DNA of 64,000 nt from Stereum hirsutum FP-91666 SS1 (Eukaryota > Basidiomycota > Agaricomycetes > Russulales > Stereaceae), in contig NW_006763149.1 of assembly GCF_000264905.1 (NCBI RefSeq), positions 652,212 to 716,211 on the forward strand. The letters run 5' to 3'. The first letter of the stretch is position 1. Each line of letters begins with the position of its first letter. Below, in pieces: positions 48,069 through 59,848 of the stretch. The notes below the pieces were generated by a model that did not search any database, was not told where the DNA came from, and was given only the letters and a program-made list of their open reading frames with translations. The position numbers and the translations under genes are program-made.

Positions 48069-51000
48069 ATGAAAAGTGCAGGACAGACGGCCAGGATTAA
48101 TAAGGATAAGGAGAGTAAACAAGCTGAGGTCAGTGTACTAAGAGCGCGGTGCTGGTGGACCTACCTTGCTACATTCATCCAGCTTGAATGTGGATAAGTC
48201 CTGAGCTAGTCCTTCTCACTGTCCATATCGTAACTATCAGCCATAACAATGCTAACCGATATCACATTTAGGTCTTCTACACAAAAGCGACCCAAGCGGA
48301 GCTCAACGGTGATTTCGACGCTGCCTTTCGTCTGTATCTCGATTCCGCAAAAGCATTCCTCCATCTCAGTCGTACTGTACCTGCAACTACGACTGCGACT
48401 TCCACTGAGACTGCGAGTGGAGGTCGTGGCGTGGACGAGAAGAATGGAGGTGGAGGCGTGGACGAGAAGACGAAGAATGCGTGGAAGATAGAGGCGGCGA
48501 AGGCGCTGGAGAGGGCGGAGAAGATTAAGAAGGTGAAGAAGGATGCGGTTAAGCCGGTGGTAAGGGATGCGTTTGCGGAACGTAGGTCTTTTTGTCGTTT
48601 GTTTGTGTTCGTGAGTTTGCGGGTGGAGCTGATCGAATAGATTAGAGGAGCAATTTTTGGTGCTGAAGAAAGGGTCGGTCGTTAATGGACTATCAGTCCC
48701 GTTCTGGTCGGATGGCGTTCCAGAGAACGAGCCACGATTGTTGTACCAGTACGTTGGGCTTTCCTTCATAAATATTCTACGATACGTGCTTCGATTCTGA
48801 CTTTATTGATGACTAGGGATCCTGAAGGCCAACTTCAACTATCAACAGAACAAAAAGCCGCCTCCGTCGAATGGCGACGACCATCTCAACTCCCAAATAC
48901 CGAGATCGACGTCCAGTCAGGCTCTCAATCGAGCCTTCGACTCCCGGATTCCAAGACCATCCGCCAACGAACGGTAGCAGACTGTTCGCTCTGTGCGTCC
49001 ATCGTGGTCTGTTTGCAGCATCATGAACGACATGGATCTACTGTAGGTCGTAATATCTTCCGGGCTAAGTACTAAGTATGTTGATGGGTTTTACGATGCT
49101 GATATCTTTGAACGATGATGTTATGCGCTCTGTGTTTTAGGCAGTGTTACCTGCTCTGCACCCACTTGGCAAGGACGGTAGGTCGGTGATTTCGAAACAG
49201 GGCAAGTATGAGCTACGGACGCTGTTCAATGGCGCGTACCGACGAGTAAGTGATATTTGCACGCAGAGGAGCCCTGTGCTCACTGAACGAGACCTGGTCT
49301 GCTAATACACCATAGATATGTGAGTCGGCTTCTACCCGTAACTTATGCTAGGCACGATAATTCTGACGATGATCATTTCCATTCTTCAAACCTCAGCTAT
49401 CGACGATAATCTGCCCTTTCATCCTAATGGTCAACTGCTGTGCATGTCCTTGATATCCACGAGGCATACTGGACCCTTGGACATGTGGCCCTCGTTGGTC
49501 GAGAAAGCGGTAAGCTCTTTGATATTGATCACCCTAAGGTTACAGAGGTTGACGTTGATGACGAACCATTGTGTGCCGCAGTATTTGAAGCTCATGGGTG
49601 GCTACGACTTTCACGGATCGTGGGTAGCTCTGTGAAGTCCAGGTACTTATAGTGAATCATGGATCTGACCAGTTTTGTTCATTGCGTAGGAATTCGAGTA
49701 CGGATATACAGTACGTCGGAATTTTCGCTTATACTCCATTCGCCGAACCCAGTTTGACATTGCCCGCGTTCATTTAGTTGTTTGAATGGATGGATACCGG
49801 AACATATCGAGATGAAGAGGTATTTCACGTCCTTTCTCCTAACGCCACACACATGAAGTGCTGAACGTGAAAGCTCACGTCTATACGGTTATCGGTCCTA
49901 GCAGCTCGCGTTTTCAGCGGGAACAAACGTGGACACGTCTCCTTCAAGGCTTTTCCAACGGTAGATGCCCTACATCCCTAATCCTGTTCCAATATCCGCA
50001 TCCTCTGATCGAAACGCCGCCAAAAATCAGGAACATGTGTCCTCACAGTAGGAACGGGCGACAAGCCCAGACAAGACTGGTATGGATCCGAATATTCTCT
50101 CCTGGCTGCCCATAGCTACGCCGTTGTTGGTGAGTCGTGGCTTCTCTTTAACCTTTTTCACTGAGGGAAGGTTGCTGAACGCGAAATACGGGCGGTATGC
50201 ATGCTAGATATGAAAGAACTGGAAGATGGAACTCCGTGGGTTACTGTGTTAGATAGTTGGGTGTCCCAGGATGCTGCTCTGCACGAGTTGGAGGCAGGAC
50301 AAGGAGAGGGTGCAGAAGCAGCTCTGCTCGACGAACAGCCAAACAGTTAGTCATTGCTTTCCTCACCCCCTCTAAATGTTGATCTATACTTCTATGGATT
50401 TAGTTGATGAATATGTGCCCGCATCCAGAAGAGCTCGTGTTCGCATGGGACGATCTATGTAATGTTTTCGACAGCCTGTATGTCAACTGGGACCCCAAGA
50501 TTTTCTACCACCAGACAAATCACCACGCGTGCGTCTCGATTTCCACTTGAAGTGCGAGTGCTAGTGCTTACGAGGAAATCATCTACGGCTAGATTATGGA
50601 GGTCATCCCATCTCAGCGACGTGGACAAAGATGATTGTGAATGCTTCCACCCTTCCCCCTTCCTTCCCTCTCGTTCGCTAATATCTACCTTCACTCATTC
50701 CCCCAGCATCCCATCAAACCGTCCGCATCCATATCGACGGGCCTCCGAAATCTCAGGACGGGCCAGCAGAAGTTTGGTTCCTCCTGACAAGACATCGAAC
50801 GGACACGAGACGGACATCGGAGTATATCTCGTTGCATATTGAAGTTGATGATGTGCAGTCCTCGAGCTCACTGCAGCACCTGCCAGTGCAGGTACGATTC
50901 AATTGTGGTCTCCGTCTGTGTTGAACCTTTGAACCTAAGGCCTAGTGCTCAATCCTGCACTCTGTATATATTCAGGGGAATTATACTAATAGCCCACACG

Positions 51001-52562
51001 TCCTAGTATGTTCAGCATAGCTACCGGTGTTGTGCCAGTCATACACCCTCCCCATCGCTAATATTGTCAAATTGAACACCAGGTCCGAAAATGCATCGGC
51101 TCTTCCTCATTCATGTCCTCCAGACCCATCACATTCTCCATAACAACATCTTACGAAGGTCCCTCTCCTTCTTCCAATGTTGGTTTCACGATCACCGTGT
51201 ATTCCACGACGCCTGCGTCGTGGGACCATACTTTGCTCAAGCTTCCTTACGAAGTCAAGGTTCGTCACCCATCCTGCAGCACTCGTGCACCCTCACTCCA
51301 CCGGAAGAATCACAAAATGTTGAGTATTGCTGGGGTTTATTTAGGCTTCGGGGATATTGACGTCAAAGACTTCGGGAGGGAATTATAACCTGCCGACGTA
51401 TATGATCAATCCCCAGTGGCGTCTACAGATCACGCCGCCTACCACATCAATATCTAACACTTCGAGGAGTAGTTTGAGTGGTCCGAGTAAGGCGAGGGTA
51501 TCGATTGTTGCGAGGACGGAGAAGGATGTGCCGATTAATGTGATGGTGGTGTGGGGTCAGGGGAATAGAGTGTTTGAGTGAGCTTCGTTGATTTATTCCT
51601 CTTTGATAGTTTGATTTGAAGAGTGCTGATCGCGCGTTTCACCGGATTTTTTGGCCATTATACGACACTTTACAGCGTAGTGCAGAACGAAGTAGCGGCG
51701 AACTCTGGAGCATATAACTATGGATACGCACATGTCGAGAAAGAGCTTCTCGGTGAGGATACCATCTATGAACGTTCCTTGTGTTCGTTTGTTCGTCCAT
51801 TCTGACTGACTCTCCACCCTTACGTTCTTCTGCTACTCGATTCCGGCGGGGATCATCTTCAGTGGGAGACTACACCCTCATCCTTTCAGCGTTCGAACCG
51901 ACACACCAAGGTCCCTTCTCCCTCCGACTCGAAAGCTCACATCGCGTCAAGATAGAGCCTATTCCTCAGGAAGGAGCAGGGATGTTCTCGAAAGTGATAC
52001 GCGGAGAGTGGTACGCGCTCCCTCTGCTCCGGAAAAAGGAATCGTAATAGCTTGAACTCTTGACTTTGTGTGATAACAGGGCGAGCACAACGGCCGCAGG
52101 GTCACATAACTTCGGGCGTTATGGATCGAATCCCATGTATGAGCTCACGTTATCTGCGCCTTCCCAGATCCGGTGCGTTTTCCTCGACCATCATCAATCA
52201 TACATCTCTCCTTTCAGTCCGTGGCCACCACCTCACTCACACGCCCTCACCTTTCTCACAGCGCTCGCCTTCAACTCTTCACCTCCACCTCCACCTCCAC
52301 CTCCAGCACCTCTACGACATCACCCACGACCAGCCTCAACATCTCTATCTTCCCCTCCCCCTTCCCCAACGTCACGAGCGCACCTCTCCTCACCTCCGGT
52401 CCCTATTCCGACGCCCTCTCCGGCGTCTCCACGCCCCTCGTCTCCCTCAAAACAGGGACATACGTTCTTGTTCCGTCGACGTATGATCCGGGTGTAGAGG
52501 GTGGGTTTAGGATGGTGGTTTATAGCAGTGCCGTAGGTGTTGGTGTGAGCGGGCCGCTGTGA
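48069..52562 (+). CDS. RIM13: Calpain-like cysteine protease, PalB/Rim13 type
   Basis: About 22 exons: 48069..48128,48272..48581,48646..48748,48817..49042,49141..49245,49316..49319,49397..49509,49582..49619,49690..49710,49778..49819,49902..49960,50031..50129,50208..50345,50429..50528,50707..50891,50976..51005,51083..51259,51369..51577,51676..51752,51863..52010,52080..52172,52262..52562; about 878 aa. An N-terminal MIT-like helical region (AELNGDFDAAFRLYLDSAKA) precedes a CysPc domain: VADCSLCAS (Cys214), SIDDNLP, LKLMGGYDF and SNSSTDI, AAHSYAVV (His388), then TVLDSWVS. Two C2-like calpain domains follow (TSGGNYNLPTYMINPQWRL; NSGAYNYGYAHVEKEL). PalB/Rim13 acts with ESCRT-III to activate the Rim101/PacC pH regulator. 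Oddities: the third catalytic residue is Asp409 instead of Asn, exon 6 is 4 nt, and the join 50528/50707 is out by one nucleotide. Confidence 0.82.
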
Positions 52563-53047
52563 GTCGGGGGGCTTGTCGAGTTTTGCATTCAGACGGTTGT
52601 TTGTTCACGGAACGGGCGATACCATTGACGAGGATGAGGACAGGGACGGCTAAGTAGTGTACATGACTGTTTTGAAACTAAATGACAACGGAGGAGAAAG
52701 GGAGGAGATATCTGATGCAGTACACGGCACACTTCTACAGACTATCGGAGACAAATTGTGAGGAAAAGGAATTTGAACGAATAATGAGACAATACATGCA
52801 TGTGTTGAGAAATTAGGGAATCAATGTTGTGAGAAGGAAGAAATTAGGGAATCAATGTTGTGAGAAGGAAGAAAATGCGAACGAAACGGAAGCAGGACGG
52901 AGGGAAAGGAAAACTACAGCCAGCAAATTTGATCACAGATAGCGAGGATAATAACAATAACGACAACGACGACCACGGCTCGATTCTAGTGTTCGTACAC
53001 CCCAAATTTCTCCGTCACCAGCATCACCAACGCGACCCATCAGGTAC
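52563..53047. other. Convergent intergenic region with 31-bp tandem repeat
   Basis: Between the 3' ends of the calpain gene (+) and the J-protein gene (-). It contains a perfect two-copy 31-bp repeat at 52809-52870. No gene. Confidence 0.6.
52809..52870 (+). repeat. Perfect 2 x 31-bp tandem duplication
   Basis: GAAATTAGGGAATCAATG at the start of each unit and GTGAGAAGGAA at its end; units 52809-52839 and 52840-52870 are identical, so the duplication is recent. Confidence 0.9.
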
Positions 53048-55033
53048 TCAACAACTCTTCGACCGAGCTCTAACATATCCGAGCCCCAAAGCCGAACCGC
53101 CCCCATCTGCGACCCCACCCAACGGCGACCACGCCCTCACCCTCGTTCCATGTGGTAACCCAGCACCGGAACCAACGCCCTCAGCCTCGGGACCAGCACT
53201 GACACCTCTCGCTGGGAATGGTTGAGATTGTGGGTGTGGTTGTAGATAGTGATGGGACTGAGATGGTGAGTGGGAAGGAGGACCAAGGTCGGCTCTTGAC
53301 ACGAGCACCGCATCGTGTTCGTTCTCCAACTCCGCTAAATTCCTGGGTGGCGACACAGGCGATGGTAAGGCGTTCGTATTCCTACTCCCATCTCCTTCAT
53401 CTCGACCACCACCACCGCGCACATTTACTTCCCGCCCATTGCCAGCCCCACTCGTCTCTTCCATCCGTGATGTTCCCCTCCTCGCACCGAAGACGGATCC
53501 TCTCATCCCCCCTGCCCGCTCCTGCTCCCTCATTCGAACCGCAAACCTGTCAACAACTCTCTGCCTCTTATCCACGAAGCCATCATCAACACCCTGCTCA
53601 TTCAACCGCGGCAGATTACTAAGTCTGCCTTCGATCACCATCCTCTCCATCTCTCGCGTAAGGAGCTTCATCGTCCGTTCATCCACATCCGCGCCCACAC
53701 TTGCTGCCCGTTGTCGCTGGCCCTGACCCTGATCCTGTTCTGTCGTAGCGGCCGAAGACGCAGGCTCAGAAGAAGCTCTCAACAGAGGATGCTCCCTTAA
53801 ACTGGTCATCTCTTGCTCCAGCAGCTCCACGATTTGTTTCTCCAACGAGCTCACTTTCTCAGCCACGACCCTCGCGTTCTCTGCGACTTTGCGAGAACTG
53901 GGGTCGGAGGGGGAAGAGGAGAGGCCGGGGAAGAGGACGGGCGCGACGCGGGAGAGGGCGATGGAGAGGAACATGAAAATCTGAACGCGAGTTAGGTCAG
54001 TGAGCGGTCGAGGGAAGCCACGGTATTTAGAGGAAGGGAAGAAGGGAGGGAAGGGATAGCAACGAACCTGATGCAAAAACTTGATATGCTGGAACGGCAC
54101 CCTCGTCGGAAACAACGCCGATAAGAGATCCGTTCGGCGGCCGTAGACACCAACAACCTGTGACCCCGGGGATGGGCTGAAGAGGAGGGCGAGTTCGGAA
54201 GCCATGAGGGCAAAGAAGAGGATATAACGCCACTGTGGGTTTCATGTGACGAATCACAAGATAATGTCAGTGGTGGGTTGGGGTGACGGCGGAGAGGATG
54301 ATGGGAGACGGTGGGTGGAAGAGATGAAGAAATGCGGGGGTGAAATAGTGGATGGGAGAAAAAAGAGGGAAAGGACTCACGAACGCAACGCCACTGCTCA
54401 TTCCGATAGCAGAGAAGAAAAGGAGCATGAGGCCTGTGAATATATGGAATCCAAGGGATTGCGTTAATCCATGGTACATGTAGTCACTGGGCGTCACAGT
54501 TCGCCTCCAGTGTAGCGCTTCAGGGCCAAACCTGCCCCCAAAAAAATCATAAAACATCACTCATCAGCTTCCTCCCCTCTTAACGATGACTGGCAGGAAA
54601 CTCACCGATCATAAGCCCACCTCTTCGTCGGATCCTTCAACGCCTCATATCCCTCCTGAATTTTCATAAATAACTCCTGCCCCTCCACACCCGCCTTATC
54701 CGGATGTCCAGTCCTTACAAACGTCTTGTACGCAGTCTTTAGCCCGTCGAGATCGACGTTTGGCTTCACATTGAGTAGCTCATAGAAATTGGGAGGCGTA
54801 GAGTTGTGGGCTTTGAGGAAGTTGTAGAGGAGATAGGAGATGACGACGAAGGTGAAGGTAAGGCGGTAGTGGGTTTGAGTGAGGATGTGTTTAGAGGTAG
54901 GTGAAGAGGGGGATGAGCGGCGGCGATTGAGGTAGGGGTAGAGGAGGTAAGAGAGGAGGAGGCGGGTGATAATGTCGGGGACATAGCTCCAGCCTGCGAG
55001 GCTTGTGATCGTGGTGAAGGTACTCGACGGCAT
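53048..55033 (-). CDS. Membrane-bound DnaJ-domain protein
   Basis: Model complement(join(53048..53980,54068..54232,54381..54531,54606..55033)), 558 aa, phases all match. Two hydrophobic segments (IITRLLLSYLLYPYL, YRLTFTFVVISYLLYNFL) precede a J domain at about 78-143: PPNFYELLNVKPNVDLDGLK, HPD at 110-112, EGYEALKDPTKRWAYDRFGPEA. More transmembrane helices follow (LGFHIFTGLMLLFFSAIG, WRYILFFALMASELALLF, IFMFLSIALSRVAPVLF). The C-terminal 200 residues are polar, with a coiled-coil-like SSLEKQIVELLEQEMTSL and a low-complexity tail. It would recruit and stimulate an Hsp70 at a membrane. The layout resembles ascomycete 'membrane-associated DnaJ chaperones'; organelle (ER or mitochondrion) not determined. 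Confidence 0.88.
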
Positions 55034-56392
55034 CTGCTACCTTTCTACCACCAAAACCAAAGCCAGTCAGTATTATGGCATCGTTATCAAGACAATTGAG
55101 CAAAATGAGGAAAAATCAGATCCAGCTGGCGCCGGAATATGCAATGTGATCTCCTACTCCCCGCCAACCCATAGATTCCCAAGCTCGCATACACCACACC
55201 ACGCTTTGCCAAAACAACTCATCTCAATCAAACGAGAGCGGATCAGCCCCGCTCCTGCTATGATGTACGCACGTAACCACACGCCCTTGCATTATTCTTT
55301 AGCAAGGGTGCTTTATAGCATGCGCGTCCCGCCAGTATGAAGACGAGGACGTATTGAACACGTCCAAGAAAAGATAACCACATCTGTCGACCACCCGCGA
55401 CAGTACGAAGAATATAACAGATCAAGCAAACACTCGACAAGTCAGAACTCTGCGCGGGCTCGGCTCGACGCGTGCCACTCTCCGTCTCGCTAACCATCAA
55501 AGGTAGCAAAACAAGAGAATGACAAAGAAAATGTAAACTCCGCCTTTGCTCGCGCGCCTTGAATCTCTCGACGCACAAGCCTACTGGACCCTTCCCTCAG
55601 TCCGTACGTCCCTCCGAAGAGGAAGAACAAAAGGAGAGAGGGTCCAAAGGAGTCCGGCTGTGTAGCAGCCTGGGGAAAGACCCGTGAATGTCTGTCCGGC
55701 CTTACGATACGCCACGGAGATCTCGTGAAGTGACGCAATGGATATCGAACAGTCCCAGAAGGGGATTTTATGGGTTCAGGGTGCTCGTTTCGTAGAAAAA
55801 GACAGCGAATTGACGGACGAGGTGGGCACGAGTGGGGGGTGGGTGGCGCGAATCGACCCTTTTACTAGGGGACATCATATATTTTGAATTGCTTAGAGAA
55901 TATATACGCACCGTTAGAGATATAACCTATTATATGTGGTCTGAAGCAGATCTAAAGGGCAGTGATGGTGTGCCGCTGGCGGGAGGACGCGTTCTGCTCA
56001 GTGACTGTATCTTCCGAGTCGGTTAGTCAATAGCATCTAAACATAATTCAAACAGAGATACGCACCAGACAATAAAAATGAAAAGAGAACGTATCCCGAG
56101 TCTAAGGGTGTCCTATGCGCATTGTGTTGCGGCGATTGAACGATGGTGGTGGTACTGGTGAGCGTGCTGCAATTGTCTGGCGCGTCCTGTGTCTCCTCTC
56201 GCTAAACGTCATCCGGCAGACACCGCGCCACCCTTTGCAATTGACTGGGGCTTGGGCCACCGCATCCTTTCAACGCCAATACGGGAATAAGTGCTGTGGT
56301 ATATATTGTGTATCTATGGTACATCCAATCTACTGAAAACCACTACCCATGACTCCCCAAATAATCACCTTCTGAATCGATTACATCCCCGC
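55034..56392. other. Intergenic region, nothing recognised
   Basis: 1.36 kb between the J-protein start and the P450 3' end, both on the minus strand. It must hold the J-protein promoter. Short frames on both strands are not protein-like. Confidence 0.5.
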
Positions 56393-58671
56393 TCACGCCC
56401 TCCTCCGTGGCCTGAACAAAACCTCGGCCCTCTGATTCGGAAGAACAGACGTTCCAAAATATTGGTTAGGCGGACGCTCTGTGACACCACCCGGAAGCCT
56501 AAGATCATAATTCAGAATAAAGTAACACAGAATTGCTTTGATCTCGTTCGCTGCGAAGAATCGCCCTGGGCTGAATATTGCACCTCAGTCGGTCAGAATC
56601 GCGCAGATGGCTTGAGAGAAGGAGAGGGGAAGGCATACCATACGTGTTTTCCCGAGCCAAATGCCAGATATTCCGCGCTCGTGCTCGTGAACTGACGCGC
56701 CATGCTCTCTTCCAAAACCTCTTCATTCGCCCCCTTCTCGACAAACCTCCACGGATCGAACTTCTCCGCGTCCTCGTATGTCCCGTCATTCATATGAAGA
56801 GAATGAAGCGATGCGGTAACAAAGGTGCCTTTGGGTATAAAAGTCCCGTCTTGGAAAGTATAGTCCCGGAGGGCGTAACGGTTGAGCGAAGCTAGGTGAG
56901 GAGTGGGCCACATCAGTTTGTGTTGGTTCAAGCGTATGAGAAGAGAAGAAGACAGCGTACTAAGGGTGACGGCATTAATCCTCGAGCTCTCCCTCAAGAA
57001 ACTATCCAACCTCCTCATCCTCTGCATACCCTTCTTCGTCCATCCGTCCTCGCTAATCACCGCATCGGCTTCTGCGCGCAGAAGAGGGATGTACTCTGGA
57101 TATGTGGCCAGATAGAAGATCGCGTGTGTTAAGGTCTGACAAACGACAATGAATGTTCAGTTATGCTGTGGCGGTGTTTGTCGTGAAGGTGATCTAGGAG
57201 AGACATACCATACTGGTCGCATGAATCGACGAGAAATTCATCTGGAGCAGACGGACGATGAGGGCTTCCGTCGTCCCTTCGGCCCCTGATGGAGCCTGCT
57301 CGATGAGCCACATCAGGTAATCATTCTACGGTTTCAACGAACATCGTCAGGATGGGTATACGAAACATGTGAATGTGTGAAGGAGGGTAAGTTGAGAACG
57401 AACCGGCTTGTCCTCGTAATGTTTATCCTTGGAGAGTTTTGCCTTGCGTTCTTCAATCATATCGCCCACAAGACGCCGCATTTGACGTTGATATTTCTTA
57501 GTTTTAGAGAGTAGGGGGCCTATGAGACTATCTCGAGCAGTAAGCGACGGATCACGATCTTGAATCAACGAGTATCAGAAGAGTGAGTACCTACCGGTGA
57601 AGAAACGCTGGGAAGAGGTTAATAAAGACCGCTCTTTTCGCCACGTCCATCGTGAAATCAATATTCAAGTTGCGATATTCCCGGTTTCGACCTACAACAC
57701 ATCGGAAGACGGTCAGTCAATGAGCTCCAATACTTACAGACTTTCGGCGTGAATATCTCTGAGCCAAAGAGACTTACACAATGGCGCCCCAACGACTACC
57801 CTGTTCGTCACCCTACAGACCAGCTTCATTATATTCCTATGCACCACAACGCCCCTCCACTCGCCCTCCCCTTTCCGTCCATTTGCCCCGATATCGGAAT
57901 CGAAATTAAACACAGAATCGGCAAACGCAGCGTTCATCTCGTCGACGAGAGCAGAAAAGAGAACCCCAAGATTCCGCGTAAGCGTGTTTCGGACTATTGG
58001 AATGTGATACCGAGATTGTCTGAGTGTTGGCGAGATGGTATATCGAATATGAAGGATCTACCGTCGGTCAGTCTGCATTAGCATCAGAAATTCTGAGAGG
58101 GTTGGTTGATAGTTTGAAAGCAGCGAAGGGGCTTGTGCTCACTTTCTCAGCAAAATCCGCAAGCGAGAACGCGTCATCTGGCGCGTTACAGAGTTCGTCG
58201 ACGAGTTCAGGACCATTCGCTACGACTGTTGTGCCGAAAGGGAATAGGTGTATTCGGAACCATCCGCTGGGGTACTTCGAGCCGAGAATCAATATGGAGA
58301 GCAGACAATGCGATTCTGGATGTAGAGTACAGATAACTTGAAGCCACTTACTCTGGACGATCCCTCGATGAGGTTCGCTCTGCATGCATTGAGGGTGATT
58401 AAATCGAATGCGGGGAAGAAAAAGCCTAGCCAATCCCAGGAGGATTTCCCGATCATTGGTATGTTCACCTGATAATTGTCGGCGGTATGGATCAAAGGCT
58501 GGTGCGAGTATGACGCTGAGGGTGAATACTTACGGTTTTATCGCGACGAACCACTCGCGAGGCAAACACCAAGAATACCAGTCCGAGGACAGCACTGCTA
58601 ATCTGGACATGGGAGGAAATTTGAGTAAAGAGAGCAGAGACTGAAGGACTCAGAGTCAGAATTCCCTCCAT
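56393..58671 (-). CDS. Cytochrome P450 monooxygenase
   Basis: Model complement(join(56393..56570,56639..56891,56961..57135,57209..57325,57404..57527,57595..57691,57778..58057,58143..58274,58352..58468,58534..58671)), 536 aa, ten exons all in frame. N-terminal membrane anchor (SAVLGLVFLVFASRVV), then IPMIGKSS and YPSGWFRI, YHIPIVRNTLTRNLG, NRVVVGAPLCRN, I-helix region NFSSIHATSMTLTHAIF, ExxR as ESSR (384-387), FDPWRF, and heme loop FGSGKHVCPGRFFA with Cys478 as the iron ligand; this Cys codon is split by the last intron. The sequence is of the type common in basidiomycete secondary metabolism and xenobiotic families (CYP512/CYP5150-like by eye). ER-bound, uses NADPH-P450 reductase; substrate unknown. 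No neighbouring biosynthetic cluster is visible. Confidence 0.93.
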
Positions 58672-59848
58672 GATGGTACGTCGTGAGGAGAGGCGTTGAG
58701 CGGTGCTTTCGCGGCTCTTAGGAGAGAGCGAGGCGGCGGGTCCTGTTTCATGACTGTGTGTTCCATGCGAGCGTGGAATTTCGAGTCCAGTAGGGGATAG
58801 TCACAGCGCTGAACTGGCCTGGTGGCGATGATTTTCGATAGTACCCGGGCGATCATCCTCGTGGAAGCACAAAAATACGGCCATAGCATGATTCGTGCCA
58901 AAAATAAGGATCTTGCACATAATGCCGACTTTTCAAGTCAAGTGTTCAGAGAACGGTCAATGCGTTCAAGATGGAAGTTCTGGACATGGGCGAGCCAATG
59001 TCAGGGAGCATTTCTTTCCATGAATCGGGTTGAACGGTCTAGTAGCTGAGGCTAGACTCGTTGTTACCGTGGCCATTGCGCGAGAAAGCGCCTATCAGGG
59101 AAGGTTACACAGGATCATCGAAACTAGGAGCTGAGCGGGAGTTTGAAGGGATTTCAAGAAGAGTTAGCACGGCAACCGCCGTGCATTGAAGCACCCAATT
59201 TTAGACGCCACGTCACGCCGATCATTCTTTGTTCCAGATCCGCCATTTTCCTTGTTTTCTTTGCTCTCTCGGCCTGCATCCTTTGCCTGTGCAGCACTGA
59301 CTGGACGAGCCGGTATCGTCTATATGACTCGTTTCCTCTTGTAAGATCGCCATCCGTGACTGTGGCGACCATGAAATTGTCGCAGAAAATCCGACACCGT
59401 ATGTCCCACGAAGATGTTCGTCGTTTATTCTTGGATCCTGGCCCCTGCGGCCTGCGGATTCTGCACAGCAGTAGTTTCCCTGGTAATCTTCTCAATGTGT
59501 CGAACAATTAAACCGCCTCGTCACATATCGTGTCACTCAGTTCCACGTTATTGTTTTCGCAGTCGTGACGTCATCTGCATTGGTCTCATTGTCTCCCAAA
59601 AAGGCACGGTCCAACTTCTTTGCCTTCGCTCTCTCACCGCGGAGGCGTTCCGTTGCCTCTCTACGCTAGCCTCGCCGAACGGCTAAAAACAACTTCAGAC
59701 CGTCTATTGTACCTTCTTTACGCTTACGAACCTTTCTTTCTTTCTTTTCTTTCCTGCAACTTTCACTCACTCCTCGACTATTCCTGCTGGCACAAGATTC
59801 TCACCACTCAGACGCCCTACGAAGATATCCACTGATCACTTGGAAATA
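58672..59848. other. Intergenic region between divergent genes
   Basis: 1.18 kb between the P450 start (-) and the LRR gene start (+), so probably containing both promoters. Pyrimidine-rich at 59690-59770, just upstream of the LRR gene. An open frame at 59143-59511 contains a hydrophobic run but no family resemblance; not called. Confidence 0.5.

Noticed and set aside
54226..54240. ACGCCACTGTGGG at the J-protein gene, identical to part of the transposon palindrome
   Set aside because: It straddles the splice acceptor and first codons (Trp-Arg-Tyr-Ile) of J-protein exon 3, with no inverted partner nearby; chance match.
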